Below are positions 29,522-41,013 of a DNA stretch of 64,000 bases, piece by piece. A model generated the notes under the pieces. The model saw nothing but the letters and a program-made list of their open reading frames with translations, had not been told where the DNA came from and searched no databases. Origin of the DNA: Centrapalus pauciflorus. Taxonomy: Eukaryota > Streptophyta > Magnoliopsida > Asterales > Asteraceae. The position numbers were made by a program, and so were the translations under genes. The stretch is taken from positions 1 to 64,000 of the forward strand of contig JAANYP010004422.1 in assembly GCA_020465985.1 (NCBI GenBank), written 5' to 3'. Positions within the stretch are counted from its first letter, which is position 1. Each line of letters starts with the position of its first letter.

Positions 29522-32218
29522 AGTTCTTTTATGAACTGATTTTGAAACTTGGTTCTTTGGATCCCTTTTCTATTTAAAAATGGGAACCTTGTTCTTTGGT
29601 ACCCATACAAACATATCAGAATTATGCAATGATTTAACATTCAATGCATGACGTTTGGCAGAATTAAACGAAAACAGTTCAGCACGAGGGTATTTAGAAC
29701 ATTGTTTAACAGTAGATTATTACAGACAAAATTCTCTATAGATCTAATCCTATCTGTAACATTCGATCTTTAACTCTCCATTCCTTTCTAAAATTCGTAT
29801 TTTTCTTTTGCACTTGCTTCTTTCACCAAATTTGCTTGGACGTTCTTTTCACAGAATTATCTGACATTACAGAAGAACATGAATTAGTGGATTTAGTATC
29901 AGCTTTTATCTACAAAACTTTCTTACCTTTTGAAGTATCTGCTTTCTTTGCCATTGTTACCTTAGATGAAGATGATTCACCTTTTTCAAATTTAGAAGTG
30001 ACAAAAGAAACTTTTGCTTTCTCCTTCTTGTGTAAAACAGATGATGGTACTGATTCAACGTTAGAATATGTTGGTATTCTTTTCAAAATACTTACTAGTT
30101 CTTTAGCTTTATCAGATTGTTTGACATGAAGTGGTTTAATAAACTCATAAATTTTGACAACCATTTCTTCCAAAGAGTTGAATTCAGAGTTCATATACAA
30201 ACTCTTTTTCAAAATTAATAGAATCAGGTTGAATTGAATATCCGTAATCTGGTTGAGATTTGATTTCAGGCTGGTTTTTAAGTTTCAGTTCCAAATTTTT
30301 AATCTCAGCCCAAAGCTTTTCTTTTTCAGTCTCAAAATTTTTAACTTTGAATTCAAGATCAGATTTTATATTTTATAGAATTGAGTTCGGAATGTATGGC
30401 TTTTGAGTGGAAGATGTATTTTCAGACCAATCTTTATCAGAATATGCCTGAATATACTCTTCTGATTTACATGGATTTTGATAACATTCATTAAGTTTGT
30501 CATAATCCAAAGTATCTTGCATTCTATCTTGTCTCAATCTTTTCAGATCTTCGGCTGATTCTACCTCATCTAATGCTCTTAAAAATACAATTTTTAATCC
30601 TAAATTCATGTATCTTGTATCATACAGAGCTGGGGAACATAAAATGGCTTTTGATAGATATTTAGGATTATCACAACCAATACAAGTTTTAGAATTATAA
30701 AAATCAGTATCTTTTGGTTGATTCAGATGAATAATACAATCTGTTTGACCTCTTTTAAGAAATTCATCTTCTAAGGATTTAATTTTCTCATACAATTTTG
30801 TCCTTTCAGCAAAGATGGAATTGTACTTTACAGAATAATTTGCTGATTCTAATTAGCAATTTTTAGATTTTCTGTTAAGTCAGAAATTGTGTTAATGAAC
30901 TCTTCATTTTGCAGTTGAATATCATTGTATTTTTCCTCTACTTTAGATATAGATTGCAATGCAAATGCTTTATCTTTGGAAAACTCTAACACTAATGCAT
31001 GTTCGAGTCTCAATTTGTTTTCCAAAGAATGGACATTCTTTTTCTCGGCTTTTAAAGATTTTTCAAACCGTTTTAGCATGTAAGCCATTTGAGCAAGTTT
31101 CTGTTCTAGTTCACAGGAGTTATCTTCATCATATTCAGGGTTAGAATGTAACTAGGGTGTCTCTGATTGGTCTGAGGCATCTGAATCTGACCCATCTTCT
31201 TCTTGGTCTTTGCTGCAGCCAGCTGCTATTGGTCTTCTCTCAGTTTAGTCTCAGAATCAGAATCCTTTTTCTCTTCTTCTTCATCACCAGTCAAGCCAAC
31301 CCAAACTTCATATTCAACCAGCATAGCTGATTCAGTTTTCTCAGAATCATTCAAAACTTTTGACTTCAGGCAAAATGGGCATCTTCCAGTATATTTTCAT
31401 CCTCAGACAGTTGAAGCCAATGGTCATCCTCAGCCATTAAATCCTTTCCAGCCTCTTTTTCCTTAGCCATCAGTGCCTTCCGAGTATAATAGTCTGAGTT
31501 CTTGACCACTGGCAGTCTACATTGTTATAACACTTCTGCTCAGCTTCTTTCTTGGCCGACTTCTCAGGCTTCTCATATTTATCATGCTTCTTACCACTCC
31601 TTTCTCCAGATTTTTCATATTTGTTTTTCTTCTCATATTTTCTGGAGCCTGTCTTGTATCGCATTTTTTTGTTTGTTGGCTTGCGGTAAAATTACTTCTG
31701 GAAAGCCTTTGTCAATAAAGTCACCTGCTATTTCATTTCCTGAATCTCAGAGTCTGCTGATGAATCTGTTGATTCTGATTCTGATGAACTGCTACTTATA
31801 ACGACTCGCTTCTCCTTTTTTAGTTTGTATTTATACTTTTAATCTGCAAGGGGAGCCAGTGGATCTATCGTTGCTTTCTCAGCCTGCTTCTTTCGATATA
31901 CTTTTCTTAAAACAACTTCTTGATAGTTGTTTAAGTTTTCAAACACCATATGAAAATCCATGTAATCCATCTCTTTAGTCTATTGGATAATCATAGTGTA
32001 TTTGTCCGACTCTGGATTGAGAACATTCAGGAACTTAACATTTATGTCAAGATTAGATTTTGTTACCCCGTTTCTCTTCATCTCACTCACAAGGTTAACA
32101 AATCTCATATAAGTGTTCTCTTACAACTCTCCTTCTGTAGCTCGGAAACTCTCAAATGTCATCAAGCTGTTACGTGCCCTGTTTGTGGCTACTTTATCTG
32201 ACCCTCTCATCAGCTTAC
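29522..32218 (-). pseudogene. gag: SvE gag, distal part
   Basis: On the minus strand, from the CpF insertion point: the end of the capsid-like domain (KLMRGSDKVATN at the edge), a Lys/Glu-rich stretch with a broken zinc knuckle (31664-31470), an acidic stretch with LMAEDDHWLQLSEDE (about 31440-31395), coiled-coil segments (31088-30849 and 30795-30373), a Ser/Lys stretch (30212-29910), and a WVPK/WIPK tail (about 29620-29500) leading into protease. Long gag with a coiled-coil C-terminus is typical of Sirevirus-type elements. Frameshifts and stops separate the pieces. Confidence 0.8.
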
Positions 32219-32223
32219 ACACC

Positions 32224-32882
32224 TGTTGGGAAATATTCTAAGTAGTTCAAACTGTTAGTTAGATTTCTCAGACTGTTAGTAGATTTTCTATGTAAGTACA
32301 TTCATGCTGTTAGTTGAATAAGTTCGAGCTGCTAGTATAAAAGTTCAAGCTGCCAGAGTAAATTCACTCAAGCTGCTCTGTTCAAACTGCTAAGTGATTC
32401 AAGCTGCTCAACAATTTCATAAACAGAAAGTGCTGATATTCAGGAAAAGATAATTACACGAAGATTCCAGCATATCTACTATCAAGAGAAGTCAGAGTCC
32501 TTCAAGGAAACAAATCAGAAAGCATTATAAATACATAGAATAGGTTTTTCTATTGTATCAAGTTTCTGCACGTTTAAGTTTGTAATTGCTTGTTGTTTAA
32601 CTTTTCATAAGCCTCTAAGGTTGTAAAAACCTAAGAACAATTTGTGTTCTTCGTCTAATCAAACAGATTAGAGGTGATTGTAATCATTCAGTTCAGCAAT
32701 ACAAGCAATTTTGTTTATTCATTTATATTTATCTGTTATGGATTCTGAAAGCTTTTATTAAAATAGTTAAGTGTTATTCCGTAAACTTCTTATTTAGACT
32801 TTGATTCAGTACAAGATTATTGGTTTACACTCTGATCAATTCAAATCAGTTAATATTAGGTGGTTAAATTTAGATCCTGACA
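32224..32882 (+). repeat. CpF 5' LTR (659 bp)
   Basis: U3 carries eight copies of a TCAAGCTGYTAG-like word starting at 32247, 32268, 32302, 32324, 32345, 32368, 32382 and 32399. A TATAAATA box follows at 32526-32533. Ends AGATCCTGACA. Confidence 0.95.
32526..32533 (+). promoter_or_regulatory. TATA box of CpF LTR promoter
   Basis: TATAAATA, present at the matching place in the 3' LTR (near 42625). It lies about 130 bp after the iterated U3 words, consistent with an enhancer plus core promoter layout. Confidence 0.7.
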
Positions 32883-32884
32883 AG

Positions 32885-32898
32885 TGGTATCAGAGCCA
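32885..32898 (+). promoter_or_regulatory. CpF primer-binding site
   Basis: TGGTATCAGAGCCA two bases after the LTR, complementary to the 3' end of initiator tRNA-Met. Confidence 0.93.
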
Positions 32899-32960
32899 CA
32901 GGTCGTTCTTTGTTTTTCAAAGTCGAAAGCTTTTTTTTTTTAAATTTTAATTTTTCTACA

Positions 32961-35662
32961 ATGGAATTTGATAATAGCAGTAGTGGATCTGGGCAAGGAC
33001 GCAAAGTGCCTATGCTCAAGCCCACTGAGTTTGAGATGTGGAAACTCAGGATTCAACGGCATATTCAATTCATTGATTATGCCATATGGGAAGCAGTTGA
33101 ATTTCCTCCTGCAGTTGATCCTGAACTTGACGCTGAGGGCAAACCCATCAAAACTCCTCCAAAAACTGAACTTGAAAGAAAAGCTAGAATGAATGAAGTG
33201 AAAGCTCATACTCTTCTACAAATAGCCATTCCTAATGCTTATCAACATCAGTTCAAAAAGTTTTATACTGCTCATTCTCTTTGGATTGCTTTAGAGAAAA
33301 GATTTGCTGGTAATGCCAGTACCAAGAGAAATCAAAAGGATCTTTTGAAACAGCAGTATGAGAACTTTTCTGGTGGCAAGAATGAAAACCTTACTCAAAT
33401 TTTTGACAGGTTCAACAAACTGATTAAATTTGGAAAGTGCAAAAGTCAGCCTGTATCAAGATGAGGTCAACAGAAAGTTTCTTAGATCTCTTGGAGAAGA
33501 GTGGACAGTTTATGCTGCTCAATGGAGAACAAAAGACACTCTTGATGAAATAGAACTGGATGATCTGTACAACAGTCTGAGAGTGTTTGAAACTGAGATT
33601 GACACTAAAAAGAAATCTCTTTCTTATAATCACAACACTGCTCTTCTGTCATCTGAAAAATCTAATTGCAGTGATTCCTTTTCAGGAGGTGATGGTAACT
33701 CTACTTAAGCTCACTATGAGGCTTTTGTTGCTAATGATGGACTGTTTGCTCTAAATGCTGAAGATCTAGAACAGATTCATCCAGATGATCTAGAAGAGAT
33801 GGATCTGAAATGGCAACATGCAATGCTGACCATGAGGGTCAAAAGGGTTCTGCAAAGAACTGGCAGAACCACCTTTTCAGCCAGAGCAGAAGGAAAACAA
33901 GCTTTTGATAAATCAAAAGTTGAGTGTTTTAAATGTCACAAACTTGGTCACTTTGCTAGAGAATGCAGATCTCAAGGTCAACAGTCTTCAAGGCCTCAGC
34001 AGACAAATCAGGCTTCATCATCACAAGCACATGTCTCTCAAGAAGACAATGTGTTTGACTGGAGTGATCAGACAGAAAAAGAGTTTCAAAATCAAGCTCT
34101 AATGGCAGAAACATCAAATGTCTCCTCCACTGAACTACCATCTGAGGTAAATTCTAAACTTTGCTCTGAAACATGCAAATGGTTAAAAAGTACAGAGATC
34201 ATAATGAGAGCATGTGTAAAACTCTTGCTAAGATGGAAGAAAGGAGATACGAATACATGCAGGCCATAGAAGATCTTGAAAAACAGATCAATGACTATAA
34301 GGAAAAAACAGATCAATGACTATAAGGAAAAAACAGATCAATGACTATAAGGATAATGAGATTCAAATGGGACATGATAGAACATATCATGAGTGGGAGA
34401 AAAAGGAGCTGAATAAGAAAATAGAATCTCTAAATAAAAAATTAGAAGAGACTGAACAAAAGGTGTTAGAGGCTAATAAGAAACTAGAATCTGTCAATAT
34501 AGATCAAGGTAACTTCAAATTGGCAAATCAAAAGTTGGAACACCTAATGGAAGTCCAATTTAAAGATAGGGTAAAATCTCAGCTCAATCCCAAAGAAGGT
34601 ATAGGCTACAGAGCTACACCACCCCCTTACAAAAACAAATACATTCATCCAATGACTGAGGTTGCTGATAGGCTTGTTAATGAACCATTAGATGAGTGTA
34701 TGACCACTGTAGATCCTATCCTTGATAACAGTCCTGAATCTAAAGAAGATCAGATTCAAATTAGAGACTGTGAGTGCACAGCAGTTGAGAAAAAACACAA
34801 AACAATGAGTGCACCTATAGAAATCCAAATCCCCAATAAGAAAGGAAAGGAGAAGATGAGTGTATGCAATGCTGCTCCACAGATTTCTGTACCTTCTAAC
34901 TGTAACACTGCATCTTCTTCAAAGAATAATAAAAAGGGTGAAAATGCTCCAGTCTGCACATGCCAAAAGCATGGTGTTCAAAAGTTTCCCAAACAATAGC
35001 AGGTAAAGGGAAATCAAAGGAACATGAACCAGATATTGTCCAATAAAACTGGTTCTTCAATTCAAACAGTCAAAAAATGCTTTCTTTGTGGCAGGAAAAA
35101 TCACTTGGCCAGGGATTTTTTTTATAAACCATCTGTTGCAAAACAGACTGTGATTCGTCAAAAGACAAACTCTCAAAATTCAAAAAATTCAAAGGCCAAA
35201 CCTCCTACTGCATCAGTTCAAAAGAAAACAGTTGATCACAGGTTCTCAAAAGTTAATAAGAAACAGTCCACACACCAAAAACAAGTTTTAGCTAAACCAA
35301 AATTAAATTTTAAACAAATATGGTGTGTTAAAGGTAAAAACTCAGGTGAATCTGTTGATACAAATGTTGAAACTGCCAAGTCTAAAGTTGAGACTGCTAG
35401 TGCAAATTCTCAAGCTGTTAGCACTACAGACTTAGTTCAGACTGTTAGGCTCAAAATTGGAACTGGTAATGGATCATCTGAGACTGTTGTTGAAAAGGAT
35501 GGACAAAATACCTGGATACCTCATGTGATAACTAAGTACTCTCCACAAAATCCATCAGTGGATCTCACTAAGTATAAGAAATCAAAGACAGTGTTTAGTT
35601 ATGTTAATGCACAAGGACAACCCAAAATCAACTTGGTTTGGGTTTACTCCACTACTAATTAA
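32961..35662 (+). pseudogene. gag: CpF gag, broken in several places
   Basis: ATG at 32961 (MEFDNSSSGSGQG). Pieces: capsid-like domain (32961-33464), a shifted continuation to a TAA (33706-33708), then DLEEMDLKWQHAML and zinc knuckle CFKCHKLGHFAREC (about 33930-33970), a coiled coil, and a Lys-rich tail to 35662. A second knuckle (CFLCGRKNHLARDF, near 35080) has lost its last Cys. Lesions: frameshift near 33435-33455, TAA at 33706, a 25-bp triplication at 34284-34358 that shifts the frame, and TAG at 34997-34999. The DLEEMDLKW plus knuckle arrangement is one I recall from Asteraceae copia elements. Confidence 0.9.
34284..34358 (+). repeat. 25-bp tandem triplication inside CpF gag
   Basis: Three copies of a unit starting CAGATCAATGACTATAAGG (34284, 34309, 34334). 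Two extra copies add 50 bp, which is not a multiple of three, so the gag frame is lost after the first unit. Confidence 0.95.
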
Positions 35663-37339
35663 GCTTTTATTTGTGCAGAGCAACCACAGGTCACCTCATA
35701 AAACAAAATGGCATTTGGACAGTGGATGCTCTAGGCACATGACAGGCAATTCTGAGTGCTTGTCAAATTTCAAAGGCTTTGAAGGAGGATTTGCTGCATT
35801 TGGAGGAAACTCCAAAGAAGAGGTAAGGTTACAGGTAAAGGTACTGTCAATGCAGGCAATATGATTTTCGATGATGTTTTATATGTTGAACAACTTAAGT
35901 ATAACTTATTAAGTGTGTCTCAAATTTGTGACAAACAAAATATTGTTTTGTTTACAGATTCTGAGTGCATTAACCTTTCAAAAGATTTTACAATTCCTGA
36001 AAATCTTGTTTTACTAAGAACACCTAGAAAGGATAATGTATACTGTTTGGACACAGAACTTTTATCCAAATTAAGTACTTTAAGCTGTTTGATATCCAAA
36101 GCATCATCCAATGAGTCTGCTCTTCGGCACAGAAGGATGTGTCACATGAACTTCAAATCCATGAATGTTTTAGTCAAAAAGAACTTGGTAAGAGGCTTAC
36201 CACAAAAGGAGTTCATATGTGATGATCATTGTGTAGCATGTCTTAAAGGCATGCAACACAAAACTTCTCACAAGGCCAAAGAAGTAAATTCAATCTCATC
36301 TGCCCTTCATCTGATTCATATGGATCTATTTGGTCCAACATCTGTTTTGAGTTTGAATAAAAGGGCTTACTGTTTAGTCATTGTTGATGATTTCACCAGA
36401 TTTACTTGGGTTTACTTTCTTAGGTCTAAAGATGAAACTGCTGAGCTAGTTAAGTCATTTATTCTTAAGGTAGAAAACCAATCTAACTCAAAGGTCAAGG
36501 TGATAAGATCAGACAATGGAACTGAGTTTAAAAACCATATCCTAAACAGTTTTTGTGAGTCCAAAGGCATTGCTAGGCAATATAGTGCACCAAGAACACC
36601 ACAGCAAAATGGTATAGCTGAAACAAAGAACAGAACATTAATTGAGGCTGCTAGAACCATGCTAGCTGATTCAAAACTGCCAATGACTTTTTGGGCAGAA
36701 GCAGTTAATACAGCCTGTTATGTTCTAAATAGGGTTCAGGTTGTTCAATCACAAGGGAAAACTCCTTATGAGTTATTCCATAATAAACTACCCTTAATAG
36801 CCTTTTTCAAGTCTTTTGGCTGTCCATGTACCATTCTTCACACTAAGACTCACTTTGGGAACTTTGAAGAAGGTTTCTTTGTAGGATACTCAAATCAAAG
36901 CAAAGCCTATAGAGTATATAACAGTGTGTCTAAAACCATTGAAGAAAGTGCCAATGTTGAATTTAATGAAAATACTGCAAATGTCAAAGGCACTGGTCCT
37001 GATTGGTTGTTTGATTTAGATTCACTAACAAATTCTCTGAGCTTTGTTGAGTATACTGCAGAATCTGATGAAAACAGGAGTGAAGCTGTCAACACAAATT
37101 CTCATGCTGGTAGCACAAATGATCAAGCTGTTGGCACAAAGTTTCAAACTGCTGCAGATTCAAATACCTGGGATGAATATACAATTCTACCACTTCTGTC
37201 TTGTGACCCTCCAGGGGTTCTAAATGCTCAACATGATTCAAATCCAGACAATGAAGTGCAGCTCCCAAGTCCTGAGAGAACAGCTCCAAACTCAAAGGGA
37301 AACAGTCCCAAATTCAAGTTAAGTTGTTCCAGAAGCTGA
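35663..37339 (+). pseudogene. pol: CpF protease and integrase
   Basis: Protease motif WHLDSGCSRHMTG near 35708 (35601-35864 frame), then a frameshift near 35840-35860. The next frame carries the integrase: zinc domain RHRRMCHMNF and CVACLKGMQ (about 36125-36255), core aspartates in HMDLFGPTS (near 36320) and RSDNGTEF (near 36508), and glutamate in QQNGIAETKNRT (near 36605). All catalytic residues are present. A Ser/Thr/Asn-rich connector follows until a stop at 37339; a frameshift separates it from RT. Confidence 0.9.
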
Positions 37340-37445
37340 ACCATCAACTGGTCTTGATGGAGATGATACAAATCTTGGATCCTCTTTTCAGACAGATAGA
37401 GAGCCTACACTCAGGGTTCACAAGTATCATCCTCTCAATCAAATA

Positions 37446-39098
37446 ATGGGTGATCCACGTAGACCTGTGCAAACAAGGACAATGGTTCACAAGGAATCTG
37501 CTGTTGTTGAACCAGAAGTTCCTGAATTTAGTCTAGCTGCATTTGAACATGCCTGTTTCATGTCTCAGGTAGAACCTAAAAAGGCATCAGAAGCTTTGAA
37601 AGATTCATCTTGGATTGAGGCAATGCAGGAAGAGCTTCTACAATTCAAGATTCAAAATGTATGGACACTTGTTGATCTTCCTAAAGGTAAAAGAGCCATT
37701 GGTACAAGATGGGTGTTCAGAAACAAGAAGGATGAGAGAGGGATAGTCATCAAGAACAAAGCAAGACTAGTAGCACAAGGGTACACTCAAGGGGAAGGCA
37801 TAGATTATGATGATGTATTTGCTCCAGTGGCAAGAATTGAAGCCATCAGACTGTTTTTAGCTTATGCAAGCTTCAAAGGTTTTAAAGTGTATCAAATGGA
37901 TGTGAAGTCTGCTTTTCTGTATGGCACAATTGAAGAGGAGGTCTATGTGTGTCAGCCTCCTGGTTTTGAGGACTACAAGTATCCAGATAGAGTCTACAAA
38001 CTAGATAAGGCCCTCTATGGACTCCACCAAGCCCCTAGAGCATGGTATGACACTTTGTCATCATACCTTCTACAGAATGGGTTCAAGAGAGGTACTCTGG
38101 ACAAAACACTATTCACAAAGTCCATCAAATCAGAGATTCTGCTTGTACAGATATATGTTGTTGATATCATCTTTGGTTCAACGAATGACAGTCTGTGCAA
38201 AGAGTTTGAGGCTTTAATGCACAAAAAGTTTCAAATGAGTTCAATAGGAGAACTCCCCTTCTTTCTAGGATTGCAGGTCAAGCAGAAGCCCTCAGGTCTC
38301 TTCATAAGTCAATCAAAGTATGTTAAAGACAAACTGGAAAAGTTTGGGTACAAAGATACCAAAGTTGCAAGTACTCCTATGGATCCCCACAAGCAGCTTC
38401 ATACAGACAAAGATGGAATAGATGTGGACATTCATCTGTACAGATCTCTTATAGGATCTCTTATGTATCTAACATCTTCTAGACCTGATATTATGTTTGC
38501 TGTTTGTGTGTTTGCTAGGTTTCAATGTTCTCCAAAGGACTCTCATCTGGTTGCTGTTAAGAGAATCTTTAGATATCTCAAAGGCCAACCACATTTAGGC
38601 CTCGGGTATCCTAAAGAATCTCCTCTTGAATTAACAGCCTACTCTGACAGTGATTATGGAGGTTGCAACATTGACAGAAAATCCACAACTGGTGGATGTC
38701 AATATTTGGGAGCAAGATTGGTCTCTTGGCAGTGCAAAAAGCAAACAACTGTCTCCACCTCATCTACTGAAGCAGAATATGTAGCAGCTGCAAGTTGCTG
38801 CTCCCAAGTGATGTGGATTCAGAATCAACTGAGAGACTATGGTATGCATTTCCTATCCACTCCCATTTATGTTTACAACTCAAGTGCAATTAGCATTGTA
38901 CAAAATCCAGTGAAATTTCCCAAAACCAAGCATATAGACATTAGATTTCATTTTATAAGGGACTGCAATGAGAAGATATTAGTCGAAGTTACCAAAATTC
39001 ATACTGATGATCAGTTAGCTGATCTATTTACAAAACCATTTGATGTAGGAAGATTCACCTTCCTAGTATCAAATATTGGTATGGTTAATATGGATTAA
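37446..39098 (+). pseudogene. pol: CpF reverse transcriptase and RNase H, open frame but catalytic residues changed
   Basis: 550 open codons. RT keeps YQMDVKSAFL with its aspartate. The YVDD box reads YVVD (GTT at 38160-38162), removing a metal-binding aspartate. RNase H keeps YSDSDYGG and TEAEY, but the position usually Asp in the CDNSSAI-type motif is Tyr (TAC at 38874-38876). The C-terminal TDDQLADLFTKPF motif is intact. The 5' edge joins the integrase frame through a shift at about 37330-37440. The open frame with lost active-site residues suggests loss of activity before wide decay. Confidence 0.9.
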
Positions 39099-39429
39099 TT
39101 TGTTTTTCTTTATAACATATGCTTGATTAAGGGGGAGTCACTGTTTCATTAGCAGTCACCTAATTTTCAACTAACAGCTTGAGTATTTTCTCAAGCTGCT
39201 AGTTCATTTTCTCGGACTGTTAGTTGTTTCACTTGATCTGCCAAAGTGTGCAGGGTAATATGGTCAATTCCATAAGTGTGTGCGCGGGTTTAGATATTTT
39301 CAAAACCTTTAAAGGTTCCAGTTTCGTTCTATTGTAACTACCAGTTGCAAAATATCTTCCACAACCCTTCTTCGATTCTTTGAACAATTCCCACGCACGT
39401 CACTAAAACCCTAAATTCTTCGTTCATCA
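39099..39429 (+). other. CpF spacer between pol and accessory ORF, with internal polypurine tract
   Basis: TTAAGGGGGAGTC at about 39127-39139 is an internal polypurine tract. CAAGCTGCTAG-type words recur at about 39170-39225. A CT-rich leader runs to the ATG at 39430. No ORF. Confidence 0.7.
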
Positions 39430-41013
39430 ATGGAGTTCGTCAAAGAACACAACTGTTTACCCTACTCTCTAAAACATGCTGATCTTGAACCGTTCCATGA
39501 CATGATGGACTTCCTTCAAAGTTTCCATATCCATCATGCCCTTATTATCAATCCCACTATCTACATATCTCATATAGAACAGTTCTGGACATACGCCTCA
39601 GTCAAAACTGTCAATGGAGTAACATCTTTGACATCTAAAATTGATTGTCACACTGTTACTATCACTGAGGAGATCATACGCCAACATCTGCATCTTCAAG
39701 ATGCCTCAGGTATATCAGACCTCTCTCTGACTGCTTTACATAATGGTCTTCATGCTATTGGATATAGGGGCCCTGCTGATTCTTATACTTTCTTTAAAAC
39801 AATTTTTGCCCCTAAATGGAAGTACCTTGTACATATTATTCAGCAATGTATAAGCCCAAAAAGAACTGGTTGGTCCGAATTCTCATCAAACATAGCCACT
39901 GCCTTAGTGTGTTTATCAACCGGTCAACAGGTCAATTTTTCTAATATGATTTTTCAGGGTATGCTAAGGCATCATGCCCTAAAACATGGGAAATTTTTTA
40001 TGTATCCTAGGTTTTTGGCTGAAATTATTGCAAGAACTTGCAGTAATTTCAATGTACATAAAAGGATCCATGTTTCCCATAGGCACTCTTTACCTTCAAT
40101 AAAACGTCTTCTAAAACAAAGTGCCAATGTTTTGACTGTTGATGTCCCATTGCCTTCTGCAATGTTGGGCATCATTCCAAGAAACAGAGTAGAGCGTCCT
40201 GAGCAGGCTCAGCCTAACATTACTGCTCCACCCCCAGGACCCCAACCCACTCCTCATGATACTCAAATGCCTTCTGGTCCTGTTGTTAAGCCCACATCCC
40301 CACTCAAACTGTACAAAAGAAAAAGAGGACCAGGAGCTCCTTCCTCCTCAGCCCTCTTACAAGAGCCAAATAACCCTGTGCAGGAGGACACTTCTGCACA
40401 GAATACCGAAAGGGCACCCATTGAGGACACTCCCAACCTCAATCAGGAGGTGGACATCTCAACAGAGATTGTCCATATGGGTTCTGTGGCTGACACTACT
40501 GTTGCTTCTGCACAAGAGGCACAGGATAGTGCCAACATCAATAAGACCACACCCATGGCAACAGAAGGTGTGCAAGCACCATCTGGAAGTTCCCAGTACC
40601 AAGAACAGAGGGGCCCAGAGGTTTCTACTTCTGGTATTCATGCCAGTGATAGATCACAAGCACCACATTCGTTTGTTGATCTTGAGGCTAGTCTGCAACT
40701 CATGCTATTGACGGATCCTAAGCTGCAACCTGTTGTAGCAATGTTGGAATACCATCAGTCCATCATTGCTGCACAGGGGGCACAAATAATTGCACTCAGA
40801 CAGTCAGAAACAGCTCAAAACCAAAGAATGGATTATCTCCATAAAGGGTTCACCCTCTGTGGAAATAAGATCATTAAATTAGAGCAAATGATTCGAACCC
40901 AATTGGCAAAGGTTGAGGTCCTCCTGACCAAACCAATGCTTCCAAAAAGGGGGAGAATCAGGAGATCCATCAATCAGTCCAAGCAGCTCCAACAGTTCAA
41001 GAATCTAGGCTAG
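39430..41013 (+). CDS. CpF accessory ORF, N-terminal part
   Basis: 527 codons from ATG 39430. Residues 1 to about 245 look globular and conserved in style (HALIINPTIYISHIEQFW, then WKYLVHIIQQCISPK, then a Ser/Asn-rich segment). I recall similar ORFs 3' to pol in Asteraceae copia elements, sometimes auto-labelled longin-like; this is unverified. About 250-410 is Pro/Thr/Ser-rich; about 420-505 is predicted coiled coil (EYHQSIIAAQGAQIIALRQ). No signal peptide or clear membrane segment is seen, so an envelope-like role is not supported. The frame ends soon after an A5G5 tract (40944-40953); the other frame continues as the C-terminal part. Confidence 0.75.
   Translation: MEFVKEHNCLPYSLKHADLEPFHDMMDFLQSFHIHHALIINPTIYISHIEQFWTYASVKTVNGVTSLTSKIDCHTVTITEEIIRQHLHLQDASGISDLSLTALHNGLHAIGYRGPADSYTFFKTIFAPKWKYLVHIIQQCISPKRTGWSEFSSNIATALVCLSTGQQVNFSNMIFQGMLRHHALKHGKFFMYPRFLAEIIARTCSNFNVHKRIHVSHRHSLPSIKRLLKQSANVLTVDVPLPSAMLGIIPRNRVERPEQAQPNITAPPPGPQPTPHDTQMPSGPVVKPTSPLKLYKRKRGPGAPSSSALLQEPNNPVQEDTSAQNTERAPIEDTPNLNQEVDISTEIVHMGSVADTTVASAQEAQDSANINKTTPMATEGVQAPSGSSQYQEQRGPEVSTSGIHASDRSQAPHSFVDLEASLQLMLLTDPKLQPVVAMLEYHQSIIAAQGAQIIALRQSETAQNQRMDYLHKGFTLCGNKIIKLEQMIRTQLAKVEVLLTKPMLPKRGRIRRSINQSKQLQQFKNLG

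Noticed and set aside
39430..41013. Envelope-like gene
   Set aside because: No signal peptide, no clear transmembrane helix and no fusion-peptide-like stretch; called accessory ORF instead.
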